NCBI GenBank assembly: GCA_910589415.1
Contig: OU342639.1
Span: 8,564,268 to 8,628,267 of the forward strand
From: Malachius bipustulatus
Taxonomy: Eukaryota > Arthropoda > Insecta > Coleoptera > Melyridae
Reading direction: 5' to 3'
DNA: 64,000 nucleotides
Positions 35,201 to 43,820 of the stretch are shown piece by piece. A program made the position numbers and the translations under genes. Every line of letters begins with the position of its first letter. Within the stretch, counting starts at the first letter, position 1. The notes beneath the pieces are model-generated. The model was given only the letters and a program-made list of their open reading frames with translations, ran no database searches and was not told the DNA's origin.

Positions 35201-37848
35201 ATGGGAGAAATGTCAAGCATAAAATCTGTAAAAGTCACAATTTGGAAGAAACGAACACCAACTCTAGTAACAGGAAAATTGGCTGTTAGAGGGGGAAAAC
35301 ATAACATGTCCAAAGAGGATTTAGTGTGTTGTACTCAAGAAGAGAAATGAATTTCATAAGATGTTGATTGGAAGGAAAGTACAAATATAATTGGCTGTCG
35401 TAGTGAGAAATAATATGTTGTCAAGCAGATAACAATCGAATTTCAATAGTTACAAGAAAAACTATAAATAGAAAAACAACGATTATCCGAGGAGATTCCT
35501 AAAACACAAGTTAAGCAGTGTAGACCAGTAAATCATAACCAAACATCGTGAACATCTAGAAAAATTTCGAACATCAAGAATTTGGTAAAGAACAGAGGCC
35601 GTAGCTGACTACTAGAAGAAACATATAGGTTAGAAGGAGAGATTTGGTTAGCTGGTAGCTGACAACTGCATTTGATTTGGATACAGCCGTGCAGAGATTT
35701 GGATTCTGCGATTTTGACATTGAAGATAGAAAAACGTAGCAGCGAATTGGATAAATCCATGCAGAGATCTACATTAAAATTGCTGACACACTAACAGCAA
35801 GGCTACTAGAGTTGACTTCAAGCTTTGTTCAACAGCTGATTCCGTGGGTTATTCCTTTCGTTAACCTACGAGGGACTTCTGTCAAAAATTAATGACAGAA
35901 AGTCGGTGACGAAGAAGATTCATTAAGGGAACAAACTGTGAGTAATTTTAAGTTATTTTTAAGTTAGTTGTTGTAAGTGTTATTGTTGGGAAAATTTCTT
36001 ATTGTAATAAAACCCAAACAAATTTAAATTGAGTTTCAATAGGAGTTTATAGGTTATGAAAATTAAAAAAAAAAAACTTAAACTCACTCTGAGTCATAGA
36101 GGTCTCATACAGACTAAACTTTTATTAGTTTTTAAAAAAGAAAGGCCCCCTAAATAAATAAATTGTTTATGGTAAGAGGGAATCAAAGAGGAAAATAAAT
36201 TTTCAAAAAAGAGTAGAGAAAGCACAGACCCTACGAACCATAACAAAATATCTTCATATATTCATTCATTCATTCATTCATTCTTTCATTCTCTGGCTCT
36301 GGATGTATTTCCTTCAGCCACACACAGATCTTCATATATTCAAAATAAGTATTCGGTTCTCTATTCAGCTGTTTTTTAATTTAATCATAGTTTTTAATTG
36401 GCAGGCGATAGTTATCATTATTAACGTTCATTATAAAATGCTTTGGCTCTTATTTTATTTTCATAAATTTCCTCAAATAAAAATTATTTAATAAATTGTT
36501 TGGACTTGAATTATCATAGTGACTTTCACCTGCCTGTTTAAAAACTATGACTAAATTATTGATAAATTTTGACAGCTAAAGTCATTAATTCAGAGTAAGT
36601 TCAGATAAAAAGTAATGAACACCTTGATGAACCTTTTCTTGGTTATTTCTGAACCAATTTTGAATCTAAAAAAACAGCTCAATGGAGAATCGAATATTTA
36701 TTTTGAATATATGAAAATATATAAGATGCTATTAAATTTTTTAAGGATGGGGGCTCTAACTTATAGGATGTTGGAGTGCATGCATGGGGTTTGTTTTGAT
36801 GATGTCATGTTATATAGAGCTTTAAGAATTATCAATAAGTTGTCCAATAATATACACCTTTTCCTAAAATCCTTCTGTGAGTGAGTATTATTCATGTTAC
36901 CTAATATTTGATGAGTTTTATTGGGTTTAGGTTCTAATTTAAATTTGCCACTAAAGATTCTTTACAGAACAAATTAGAAAACTTTCGTACAGCATGCGAG
37001 GAGAAGACTGAAGACATGGACGGTACCGTTTCGTCCTTATTATGGACTCATCAGCATATCATGTCAGTCAGATACCATAATAAGGACGAAACGGTACCGT
37101 CCATGTCTTCAATCTTCTCCTCCCATGCTGTACGAAAGTTTTCTAATTTGTTCTGTAAAGAATCTTTAGTGGCAAGTTTAAATTAGAACCTAAACCCAAT
37201 AAAACTCATCAAATATTATATAATCAAATAAGTGGTTCAATAAAAATAATTATAAATTCATGTTACCAATATCCTTCCTTGAAAAGTTGTTCCGAGTATC
37301 CTGCATTAACAGAATTATGCAATGCTTGGAGAGTTTTCCATGTTTACAGGATGTTTTTATTTTAGGGACCGTGCGAAGGAAAGGCGGATGAAGTATGGTG
37401 ACTCAGATGAGCCACAACCGAATAAACTGAAAGAAAAATACCTCAAATCCAGAGAACTGTTGGAGTCCTTGCCTGTTGGCGGAGCTTCTATAACCGAGCC
37501 CATTGGCTCACAAAATGTCGGAAATAAAATTTTAAGAAAAATGGGTTGGTCCGAAGGACAGGGGCTCGGTAAGCTTAATCAAGGACGAACTACTATAATT
37601 CAGGTACAAACAGTTTACGTGTCTCTAGCTATAAAATAGCTGAGAATGATGTCCTGTTATTGACTGAATAAGAGAACGTTTACTTTTTTAGGCAGAGCAA
37701 CAACACACCAGTACAGTTGGCCTGGGTCATGCGTCACAATATCCCGATTTTAAGGCACGATTACGACTATTACGACGAACCCTCTAGTAAAAAGAGGATG
37801 TATGCCAGATACCAGGAATTAACTGAGAAAGAGAACTCAGTTTCTTAA
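20100..37848 (+). CDS. RBM5/RBM10-like RNA-binding splicing regulator (multi-exon)
   Basis: Eleven exons with GT-AG borders and consistent phases are seen; the translation start is not identified. Domains in order: Arg/Ser/Asp-rich N-terminus; RRM1 (TIMIRGL as RNP2, GYAFVEF as RNP1); RanBP2-type zinc finger ([20 protein letters not shown]); RRM2 (IMMRNLD; RIFYLGTE in the RNP1 place); OCRE domain with aromatic repeats (GYYFDSTTGLYYDQYSRYYW); G-patch (GNKILRKMGWSEGQGLGK). Human RBM5/RBM6/RBM10 have this order and act in spliceosome assembly and 3' splice-site choice in the nucleus. Here the C2H2 finger normally between OCRE and G-patch is missing: the OCRE exon joins the G-patch exon in phase at the equivalent of YRDRA. 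The final exon is frameshifted. The encoded length from 20100 is about 657 residues, shorter than vertebrate RBM5 (about 815). Confidence 0.85.
20372..20495 (+). CDS. RBM gene, exon with start of RRM1
   Basis: Acceptor 'gtttaacag', donor GTAAGTG. It completes a Ser codon and encodes ERSPNGGIIDASDSEIDRYK, then the RNP2 strand TIMIRGLAPHISEFD. Phase 2 in, phase 0 out. Confidence 0.85.
20555..20624 (+). CDS. RBM gene, RRM1 helix exon
   Basis: Acceptor 'caattttcag', donor GTAAAG. It encodes IRHEIIQCGLRPKDIRLAHK. Phase 0 in, phase 1 out. Confidence 0.85.
20749..20822 (+). CDS. RBM gene, RRM1 RNP1 exon
   Basis: Acceptor 'gtttatag', donor GTAAAT. It encodes GASRGYAFVEFSTIREATRW and ends MNIKQ. RGYAFVEF is the aromatic RNP1 motif that contacts RNA. 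Phase 1 in, phase 0 out. Confidence 0.9.
21101..21223 (+). CDS. RBM gene, exon joining RRM1 to the zinc finger
   Basis: Acceptor 'gtcttttacag', donor GTATGG. It encodes GVLMLQDQYRGIMQYSIPKD and ends ADWFCKK, the first part of the RanBP2-type finger. This is the parental copy of the segment repeated at 20056-20200, because its reading continues correctly into the finger. Confidence 0.85.
21290..21386 (+). CDS. RBM gene, zinc-finger exon
   Basis: Acceptor 'tctgttctag', donor GTAAGTC. It encodes [18 protein letters not shown], supplying the remaining cysteines of the RanBP2-type finger, then a Gly/Ser linker. Phase 0 in, phase 1 out. Confidence 0.88.
21511..21741 (+). CDS. RBM gene, RRM2 exon
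   Basis: Acceptor 'attatttcag', donor G|GTAAGTA. It encodes TIMMRNLDALTTEDSVMAVL at the start and ends LQSPLNIDGKE plus one base. The RNP1-position sequence TRRIFYLG departs from the usual RGFAFV. LINE-2 entered the intron just 3' of this donor. Confidence 0.87.
21969..25640 (-). pseudogene. LINE-2 ORF2 (endonuclease, reverse transcriptase, RNase H), two frameshifts
   Basis: The N-terminus overlaps the end of ORF1, reading ILQWNINSFTVHLEELKLII and VICLQETNFKGNSYS. A shift near 25250 leads to IVLGDFNAHNMIWGSGNTD and SDHFPLHIENY (endonuclease catalytic motifs). A second shift near 24325-24345 leads to the long frame from 24242: RT motifs (PDKPRGEISSYRPVSLTC, NGVPQGSVISPTLF, NLYADDLVLYL), RNase H (RFYTDASKTTFGNG, LICTDSLSS, YVPSHVGIQGNDEADTAA) and the end motif CTTCNTPITVNHIIMEC. 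RT, RNase H and zinc regions are unbroken over 757 residues, so the copy is young. Confidence 0.87.
25630..26896 (-). pseudogene. LINE-2 ORF1 (gag-like, CCHC zinc knuckle), one frameshift
   Basis: The first frame (26896-26432) begins MDTPGCSGSKQVHQQENPQN and includes RRIIISNVCPSIPHTTIEN. The second frame (26445-25630) continues with GDEYSHILSFRRQVYVQ and the zinc knuckle CFICKQSGHIARQCP, then a Ser/Thr-rich tail ending DTDISQKSY. The two join around 26435-26450 by a one-base shift. I-clade ORF1 proteins bind the element's RNA. Confidence 0.82.
27485..27853 (+). CDS. RBM gene, exon from RRM2 end to the OCRE linker
   Basis: The acceptor 'ttgtgcag' places VKLSYCKYNM, the last strand of RRM2, in frame with the preceding exon (phase 1). 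The exon then encodes an Ala/Gln/Tyr-rich linker (ADVDALAEYAASIYAKSSDE) and ends at T|GTGAGT. An internal ATG at 27511 is not needed as a start. Confidence 0.85.
28380..28914. mobile_element. Fold-back element, 535 bp (CAGGGAGTTAGTTAAG / CTTAACTAACACCCTG)
   Basis: The arms match over about 180 bp, including a second inverted 'agatacagggtgtcaaac' / 'gtttgacaccctgtatct' pair further in. TA lies at both flanks. It lies directly next to the following element. Confidence 0.8.
28919..30108. mobile_element. Fold-back element, 1.2 kb (CAGGGTGTCCGGAAATT termini)
   Basis: The ends CAGGGTGTCCGGAAATT and AATTTCCGGACACCCTG are inverted, and the arms run about 550 bp each at over 95% by eye. The loop near 29460-29560 is mostly A/T homopolymer. 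TA flanks both ends (28917-28918, 30109-30110). The plus-strand frame at 29424-29675 lies in the loop and is low-complexity. Confidence 0.85.
30815..31310. mobile_element. Fold-back element, about 0.5 kb (family of 10686-11495, copy 2, internally deleted)
   Basis: Ends are 'caggtgtccctgctcccagc' and 'gagctgggacactctg', with TA at both sides. The arms share 'attcgaagc' and 'tttaaaattattttggact' blocks with copies 1 and 3, but the middle is shorter. A 'cttgctcccagct'-like extra block at the left end shows local rearrangement. Confidence 0.7.
31785..32157 (+). CDS. RBM gene, OCRE exon
   Basis: Acceptor 'ggttattacag', donor AG|GTAAGTA. It encodes VPDVSKYVFDNSSGYYFDST, then TGLYYDQYSRYYWNSVIQKY and LYWDQEKHSY, a complete OCRE with its tyrosine octamers. 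A low-complexity Q/P tail with two AYSxTN repeats and a K/E-rich end (KLESEARKEKKITY) follow. In RBM5 and RBM10 OCRE binds SmN/B/B' tails. Confidence 0.9.
32158..32652. other. RBM intron, segment before the mariner, with a GC-richer patch
   Basis: The patch at 32340-32600 contains 'cgttgttggtcccgtcgttg' and 'gtcgtcacttctctgcactc'. No exon with phase 2 borders or a C2H2 zinc-finger pattern was found here. Confidence 0.4.
32653..33578 (+). mobile_element. Mariner-type DNA transposon, internally deleted
   Basis: Terminal inverted repeats 'catcgttcaataagtcccgg' at 32653 and its complement ending at 33578 delimit 926 bp, against about 1.3 kb for an intact mariner. The TA duplication is not clean at the left. 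It lies in sense orientation in an RBM intron. Confidence 0.88.
32804..33512 (+). pseudogene. Mariner transposase, frameshifted and lacking the catalytic C-terminal half
   Basis: MDQNEFRVLIKHCFLMGKN starts the helix-turn-helix domain. A one-base shift at about 32930-32945 moves the frame (…TICRWY to ADFKRGRADTND). The second helix-turn-helix region (MKVREIAKMVNISTGSAFTI) and the first catalytic Asp in VTVDETWIHYF are present. After SVFWDANGII the sequence collapses into 'aaatggtata' repeats and resumes with CITLEGDYFDE and a stop, the C-terminus of the family. The second and third catalytic Asp are deleted, so it is inactive. Confidence 0.87.
33579..36901. other. RBM intron, 3.3 kb, no RBM exon recognised
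   Basis: AT-rich sequence. At 34056-34200 an open stretch reads IKKFSTPIWQSSVSAITPIE and continues to a GTATAC donor-like site; it resembles the Ser/Thr-rich N-terminus of hAT-type transposases but is too short to assign. At 35880-36030 'aataaaa' and short direct repeats might be part of a degraded LTR, unproven. A (ATTC)n microsatellite lies at 36258-36293. I looked for the CxxC...HxxxxH finger exon expected in RBM5 and did not find it. Confidence 0.4.
36902..37218. mobile_element. 317-bp near-perfect palindrome (MITE) in the RBM intron
   Basis: The left arm begins 'taatatttgatgag' and the right arm ends 'ctcatcaaatatta'. The arms of about 130 bp pair almost completely, around a 50-base loop that carries 'catcagcatatcatgtcagt'. 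The palindrome ends about 150 bp before the G-patch exon. Confidence 0.8.
37366..37603 (+). CDS. RBM gene, G-patch exon
   Basis: The acceptor 'tttattttag' joins in phase 2 to the OCRE exon, restoring an Arg codon: …KKITYR then DRAKERRMKYGD. The G-patch follows: IGSQNVGNKILRKMGWSEGQ, GLGKLNQG. The donor is CAG|GTACAA. G-patch motifs bind and activate DEAH helicases. Confidence 0.88.
37692..37848 (+). CDS. RBM gene, last exon with a frameshift near the C-terminus
   Basis: After 'acttttttag' the phase-0 frame encodes AEQQHTSTVGLGHASQYP, the expected end of the G-patch, then diverges and stops at TAG 37785-37787. The next frame instead encodes HDYDYYDEPSSKKRMYARYQ and ELTEKENSVS, stop 37846-37848, which matches the conserved RBM5/10 C-terminal pattern (…RxMxARYxEL). 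A one-base change between about 37742 and 37757 separates the two frames. Confidence 0.8.
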
Positions 37849-38420
37849 TAATTATATAATTTTTTCACTAAAATTGATCTTATTTTTTACCCATCAATTG
37901 AACATTTCAAGTAGGTGCCTCTCCCACTGCTTCACCTATATTTTGAGTTTTGGAAAGTAAAATATATTTTTTTAAAACAAACTGTTGAGAGCAGCAAATT
38001 ACAGAGTAAACCTACAGCCACTCGCCTGCAGAGCATTATCTAAGTTGGCGAGTTCTTCTTTGGAGGTGTTGCGTGTTGAGTTTGATGACAAATTCGGGAT
38101 GCACTATTCACCGAGGCTAGGGGCTCTTATCCATGTTGCTAAATGACGCAGGTGTCATCTATGTATAGCGGTACAAACAAGACTATTTTATTTTTTTATA
38201 TAATATAAAATAATATAAAATATTTTTATAAAATAGGTACCTACTATTCTGAATAAACAAACAAATTGTGGTTTTGTCAAAAAACTGTTTGCCATCAGAA
38301 AAAATTTCAGACGCTGGAAACCAAAGTTTATTTAATGTAATATGATTTCATAAAGAATATGTTAGGATTTTTCCAATATGTTTTCACACTTTTCCTAAAT
38401 TTTATATTAATAAATATATA
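37849..38420. other. 3' UTR and flank of the RBM gene
   Basis: No coding. AT-rich DNA with a possible polyadenylation word 'aataaa' at about 38252. The transcript end cannot be fixed. Confidence 0.35.
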
Positions 38421-38843
38421 CAGTGTGACCCATTTGTTCTTGAAACACCCTGTATAATCTTAATTTATGGTGCGATTTTAAAGAAATTTCTTTTAAATCA
38501 TAGAGCTTGATAAACTATATTTTGGGAGCAAAAAGCGTCTCATTCCTACAAAATCCAAGGCCTACTAGATCAGTGTTTACTTGTAAAATCTCAAAAATTC
38601 ATATTAGCGATTTTTTTAGAAAAAAACTGGGCACGCCACGGGATTCACCAACCCTCAAAACGGTACTGTACTAAATTTTATTGGAAATGTCAGAGTAATA
38701 AGGATCTTGCAGTTATTTTAGAAATTCATAATAATACTCGAATTCTCATTAATTTATTCGAAAAGGTCAAGAGAGACAAAATAGAAATTGTACGTCTAGT
38801 TGGTGATAATGTAGGTACTTTAATTTTTTAATTATAATTTTTT

Positions 38844-38874
<31 letters not shown>

Positions 38875-39304
38875 TTTTTATTATTTATTTTAAATTTTTT
38901 TTTACTTTTTTTTTACTTTTTTTTATTTTAATTTTTACTTATGATAGCTTTTGACCTTTTTCAAATTAATTTATGAAAATTCGGAGTATTATTATGAATT
39001 TATAAAATAACTACAAGATCCTTTTTACTCTGACATTTTCAATAAAATTTAGTACAGTACCGTTTTGAGGGCTGGTGAATCCAGCGGCGTGCACAGTTTT
39101 TTTTTCTAAAAAAATCGCTAATATGAATTTTTGAGATTTTACAAGTAAACACTGACCTAGTAGGCCCTGGATTTTGTAGGAATGAGACGCTTTTTGCTCC
39201 CAAAATATAGTTTATCAAGCTCTATGATTTAAAAGAAATTTCTTTAAAATCGCACCATAAATTAAGATTATACAGGGTGTTTCAAGAACAAATGGGTCAC
39301 ACTG
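38421..39304. mobile_element. Fold-back element, 884 bp (CAGTGTGACCCATTTGTTC termini)
   Basis: The ends CAGTGTGACCCATTTGTTC and its complement are exact, and the arms run about 390 bp each. A second 'acaccctgtataatcttaat' pair lies just inside the ends. The centre is TTTA-rich simple sequence (38830-38940). TA lies at both flanks. A second, interrupted copy lies at 40425-42170. Confidence 0.85.
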
Positions 39305-39786
39305 TATATTCTAGGAGTCTCAAAAATAGCGTTAAAGTAGGTGCACGATCATGGTGACCAGTTTGACTTTTCCACTTAGTGAAATTGAACAATCTGCATA
39401 CTTTCCTTGCATTGAATTCATTATTTCACCGACAGTATTATGAGCTAGAGCAGGTAAACAGAGCTTATTGAAAATAAACATTTTCAAAATAATTTCCTAC
39501 AAATTTAGGTACTTCGAAAATGACAAATATCACTTCTAGCTTCTAGAGTTGAAAAGTAAAAAAATATCACACGAGGGTGATATGCAGTGTTGCCAGATAA
39601 AAATTATTTTGTGTGATAGAAATAGCAGGTTTGATTTGACAGCGTATCTACTAGATTTGAGGAAAACGTAACAGACGTAACATAGTTGTACTGTTTTCGT
39701 TAGTACCGGTAACACAGGTACCCTATGCTTTTTTTTTGAGGTACCGCCATTTATTATTCTATATAGTAGACAGAATTGAATTTTGA
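39305..39786. other. Unassigned spacer
   Basis: No gene is recognised. The words 'ttccacttttcaactctag'-like and 'catatcaccctcgtgtgata'-like recur inverted near 51445-51480, a weak dispersed repeat. Confidence 0.35.
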
Positions 39787-40129
39787 ATGTTATAGATTTT
39801 CTTCCATAGATCCCGTATTTTTTTATGGATTTGGTTCAAACTTTCACTAATAGATGGCACAAATTAATACCTTCAAAATGAATATAGTTTTGCCTTTCTA
39901 ACCCTATGTAAGATAGAGATAATCAAATATACGACTACAATCGTCATGTTCTTGCTCCCACGCGGTGGGCATGACGGTTGTAGTCGTATATTTGATTATC
40001 TCATCTTACATAGGGTTAGAAAGGCAAAACTATATTCATTTTGACGGTATTAATTTGTGCCATCTATTAGTGAAAGTTTGAACCAAATCCATAAAAAAAT
40101 AAGGGCTCTATGGAAGAAAATCTATAACA
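39787..40129. mobile_element. 343-bp palindromic MITE
   Basis: The arms 'tgttatagattttcttccat' at 39788 and the complement ending 40129 pair over about 165 bp each, around a loop at about 39950-39965 ('gctcccacgcggtggg'). Confidence 0.78.
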
Positions 40130-40424
40130 AAGAGCAGAACCAGTGGCGCGCGCCGAAATAACATCTGCAGCGCTAAGCATGGAGTAGAACTAGAACGCTG
40201 CGCTCTCCCAGTTGTATTGTACTACACACGTTTTACTTCTAGATGCCCTTAGGAACTATTACAGTGTACTATATTTTATCGATCAAGATTGGTATCGATT
40301 TTACTACCTAAATATAGACGTCCCCAGGTAATATTTTAAATGTATTTTTATGGTGAGTATACTATTTTGTAGGAAGCTACAATTTAGTTTAGGGATGTCG
40401 AGGAACATTTTTACCATAAACATA

Positions 40425-42170
40425 CAGCGTGACCCATTTGTTCTTGGAACACCCTGTAGAATCTTAATTTATGGTGCGGTTTTAAAAAAAATCTTTTAAA
40501 TCATAGAGCTTGATAAACTATATTTTGGTAGCAAAAAGCGTCTCATTCCTACAAAATCCAGGGCCTACTATAGATCAGTGTTTACTTGTAAAATCTCAAA
40601 AATTCATATTAGCGATTTTTTTTGAAAAAAACTGGGCACGCCACGGGATTCACCAGCCCTCAAAACGGTACTGTACTAAATTTTATTGAAAATGTCAGAG
40701 TAAAAAGGATCTTGTAGTTATTTTAGAAATTCATAATAATACTCCGAATTTTCATAAATTAATTTGAAAAAGGTCAAAAGCTATCATAAGTAAAAATTAA
40801 AATTAAAAAAGTAAAAAAAACTAAAAAAAAAAAAAAATAAAAAAATAAAAAAAAATAAATAAATAAAAAATTATAATTAAAAAATTAAAGTACCTACATT
40901 ATCACCAACTAAACGTACAATTTCTATTTTGTCTCTCTTGACCTTTTCGAATAAATTAATGAAAATTCGGAGTTCTATTATGAATTTCTAAAATAACTGC
41001 AAGATCCTTATTACTCTGACATTTCCAATAAAATTTAGTACAGTAGGTACCGTTTTGAGGGCTGGTGAATCCAGTAGCGTGCACAGTTTTTTTCTAAAAA
41101 AATCGCTAATATGAATTTTTGAGATTTTACAAGTAAACACTGATCTAGTAGGCCTTGGATATTGTAGGAATGAGACGCTTTTTGCTCCCAAAATACAGGG
41201 TGTCCCAGCTTATTCGAAGCGGTCTCTGTAGGCCAGACGATGGATTTTTTCCAAAAAATTTTTACAGATTCAAGTACAAGATCATAATGGCCATAATTTA
41301 AAATTATTTTGGAGTATACAGAGTGTCCCATATGACAGTGGCATATCAAAGTTATGTTTTTTTAAATGGAATGCTCCTATGTTATTGCATTTTTAGATTG
41401 TCTGAGAAGAGAAAATAAGATTGGCTTTTACAGTTGGTGTTTGAATTCAGAAGTTTTTGAGTTATAAACAAGTGAAAATCGTCATTTTTCAAGTTCAAGG
41501 ACCTGTACAACGAAAACGCCTGAAGATAGAGAAAAACGGCTTACATGTCCCTATTTTAACTTTTCATGTACTATCCTATGATGTAGATGAAATGTTTATA
41601 CAGGGTGATAAAAAATTTGAAAAATTCTGAGATCTCTCCACGCGTCGCCAAATAAGAAAATCAAAGAAAGTAAAAATTTTTCTATACCATAGGATAGTAC
41701 ATAAAAAGTTAAAATTGGGACATGTAAGCCGTTTTTCTCTATCTTGAACCGTTTTCATTGTACAGGGCCTTGAACTTGAAAAATTACGATTTTCACTTGT
41801 TTATAACTCAAAAACTTCTGAATTTAAACACCAACGGTAAAAGCCAATCCTATTTTCTCTTCTCAGACAATCTGAAAATGCAATAACATAGGAGCATTCC
41901 ATTTAAAAAAACATAACTTTGATATGCCACTGTCATATGGGACACTCTGTATACTCCAAAATAATTTTAAATTATGTCATTGTGATTTTGTACTTGAATT
42001 TTCAAAAAGTTTTTTGAAAAAGTCCATCGTTTGGCCTACAGAGACCGCTTCGAATAAGCTGGGACACCCTGTATAGTTTATCAAGCTCTATGATTTAAAA
42101 GAAATTTCTTTAAAATCGCACCATAAATTAAGATTCTACAGGGTGTTTCAAGAACAAATGGGTCACACTG
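40425..42170. mobile_element. Second copy of the CAGTGTG fold-back, interrupted by another fold-back
   Basis: The left arm starts 'cagcgtgacccatttgttct'; the right arm ends 'acaaatgggtcacactg'. The right arm is split at 41195 by the 876-bp element at 41196-42071. Removing that element and one TA restores 'cccaaaatatagtttatc', exactly as in the intact copy at 38421-39304. Confidence 0.88.
41196..42071. mobile_element. Fold-back element, 876 bp, nested (family of 10686-11495, copy 3)
   Basis: The ends CAGGGTGTCCCAGCTTATTC and GAATAAGCTGGGACACCCTG are exact complements, and the arms run about 420 bp each. TA target duplication is at 41194-41195 and 42072-42073. It is the best-preserved copy of this family. 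Confidence 0.9.
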
Positions 42171-42390
42171 CAGATGGCAATATTTGTATTGCTTTATAAT
42201 TTATATTTTGAAATTGATTTATTTGAACAAGAAATAAAGGCGCAAAGACTACAGGGTCATTCTTGATTATTCCTTTTGGAAAATTAGTATTAGTTTCTAA
42301 TTATAATATTTATCACCGAAGTTGCTTTTAATTTTTAGTTTTTAAATTTATTTTCTTCGGATTTAGATTTTTTATTTTTTGATAGGTATA

Positions 42391-43020
42391 CAGGGTGTCC
42401 CAAGATTTCTTTATCAAGGGATATCCGCGTTATTTCAAAAAATAAACAAATGAAATTCAGGAAATTTCAACCATACCCCTAAGGCTTTGCAGCTGCACCC
42501 TCAATGCCCCTTTACGCCTTTCCACCCCTAAGTAATCATCCCCCACTTTTTTTTTCAAATGACACCCCCATATTTTTTTTTTGCTCGGCAGGATTGTTGA
42601 CTTCTTTCTGAATACAATGTCATACGATTTTTTCAAATCGAGACATATCTAGCACGCCGAAAACAATATAATATCAAAACAAACGAGGGTTGTCAAGGAG
42701 TTGCAATTGCTTGTTGTTTGTGTTAATGTTTCCTCCAACCACCTTAACTAGTAATACCGGTGTTACTCGATATAGGCGTTAATAATAATAATTGCTCGTA
42801 TTCAGAAAGAAGTCAACAATCCTGCAGAGCAAAAAAAATATGGGGGTGTCATTTGAAAAAAAAAGTAGGGGATGATTACTTAGGGGTGGAAAGGCGTAAA
42901 GGGGCATTGAGGGTGCAGCTGCAAAGCCTTAGGGGTATGGTTGAAATTTCCTGAATTTCATTTGTTTATTTTTTGAAATAACCCAGATATCCCTTGATAA
43001 AGAAATCTTGGGACACCCTG
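42391..43020. mobile_element. Fold-back element, 630 bp (CAGGGTGTCCCAAGATTTC termini)
   Basis: The ends CAGGGTGTCCCAAGATTTC and its complement are exact, with arms of about 270 bp each. TA lies at both flanks. The plus-strand frame at 42760-42954 is an arm sequence, not a gene. Confidence 0.85.
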
Positions 43021-43073
43021 TATAATACATATCATTGTTTCTGAAAACTTGGACTTTTTAGAAAGTCCTTATA

Positions 43074-43820
43074 CCGTGTGTCCCCGGATAGGTGAAACGA
43101 CTCTTATAAAAGACAAAAATTTCTTGATTTTAATTTTAATTTTTTGGGGGTCAGCCCTGCTTGGCTAAAGAATAATTTCTAACAAAATTTTAGTTTTGAA
43201 AAATCAAGCATGCCTTGGAAATTTCCAAGAAACCGGTTTTTCTGTTGAGTAAAGTGCCTTTTATGTGGCAAATACGACAAAATGTTATTTGAAAAAGTTG
43301 TTCAGAATCAACATTTAGGTCCGTATACCAAATTTCAAAATCATAGGCCAACTGTGTTCTTTTACATTTATTACTTTCATGTTTATTTCATAAATCAAAG
43401 AATTTCATTTGTAACAAAGACTGATATTGACAAATTGCTATTGCTATGGGTACAATTTGGTTTTTCCATGACAGTCTTTGTTACAAAATGAAATTCTTTG
43501 ATTTGTGAAATAAAACAAAAATAAATGAAAAAAAAATTAAAGTTGATCTATGATTTTGAAATTTGGTATATGGACCTAAATGTTGATTCTGAACAACTTT
43601 TTCAAATAACATTTTGTCGTTTTTGCCACATAAAAGGCACTTTACTCAACAGAAAAACCGGTTTCTTGGAAATTTCCAAGGCATGCTTGATTTATCAACA
43701 CCAAAATTTTGTTAGAAATTATTCTTTAGCCAAGCAGGGCTGAACCCCAAAAAATTAAAATTGAAATCAAAAAATTTTTGTCTTTTATAAGAGTCGTTTC
43801 ACCTATCCGGGGACACACGG
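43074..43820. mobile_element. Fold-back element, 747 bp (CCGTGTGTCCCCGGATAGG termini)
   Basis: The ends CCGTGTGTCCCCGGATAGG and its complement are exact, with arms of about 340 bp. TA lies at both flanks. It is a variant of the CAGGGTG terminus. The frames at 43282-43491 and 43525-43743 come from the two arms. Confidence 0.85.

Noticed and set aside
35880..36060. Possible LTR with polyadenylation signal
   Set aside because: No second copy, no TG...CA borders and no gag/pol sequence nearby, so not listed as an element.
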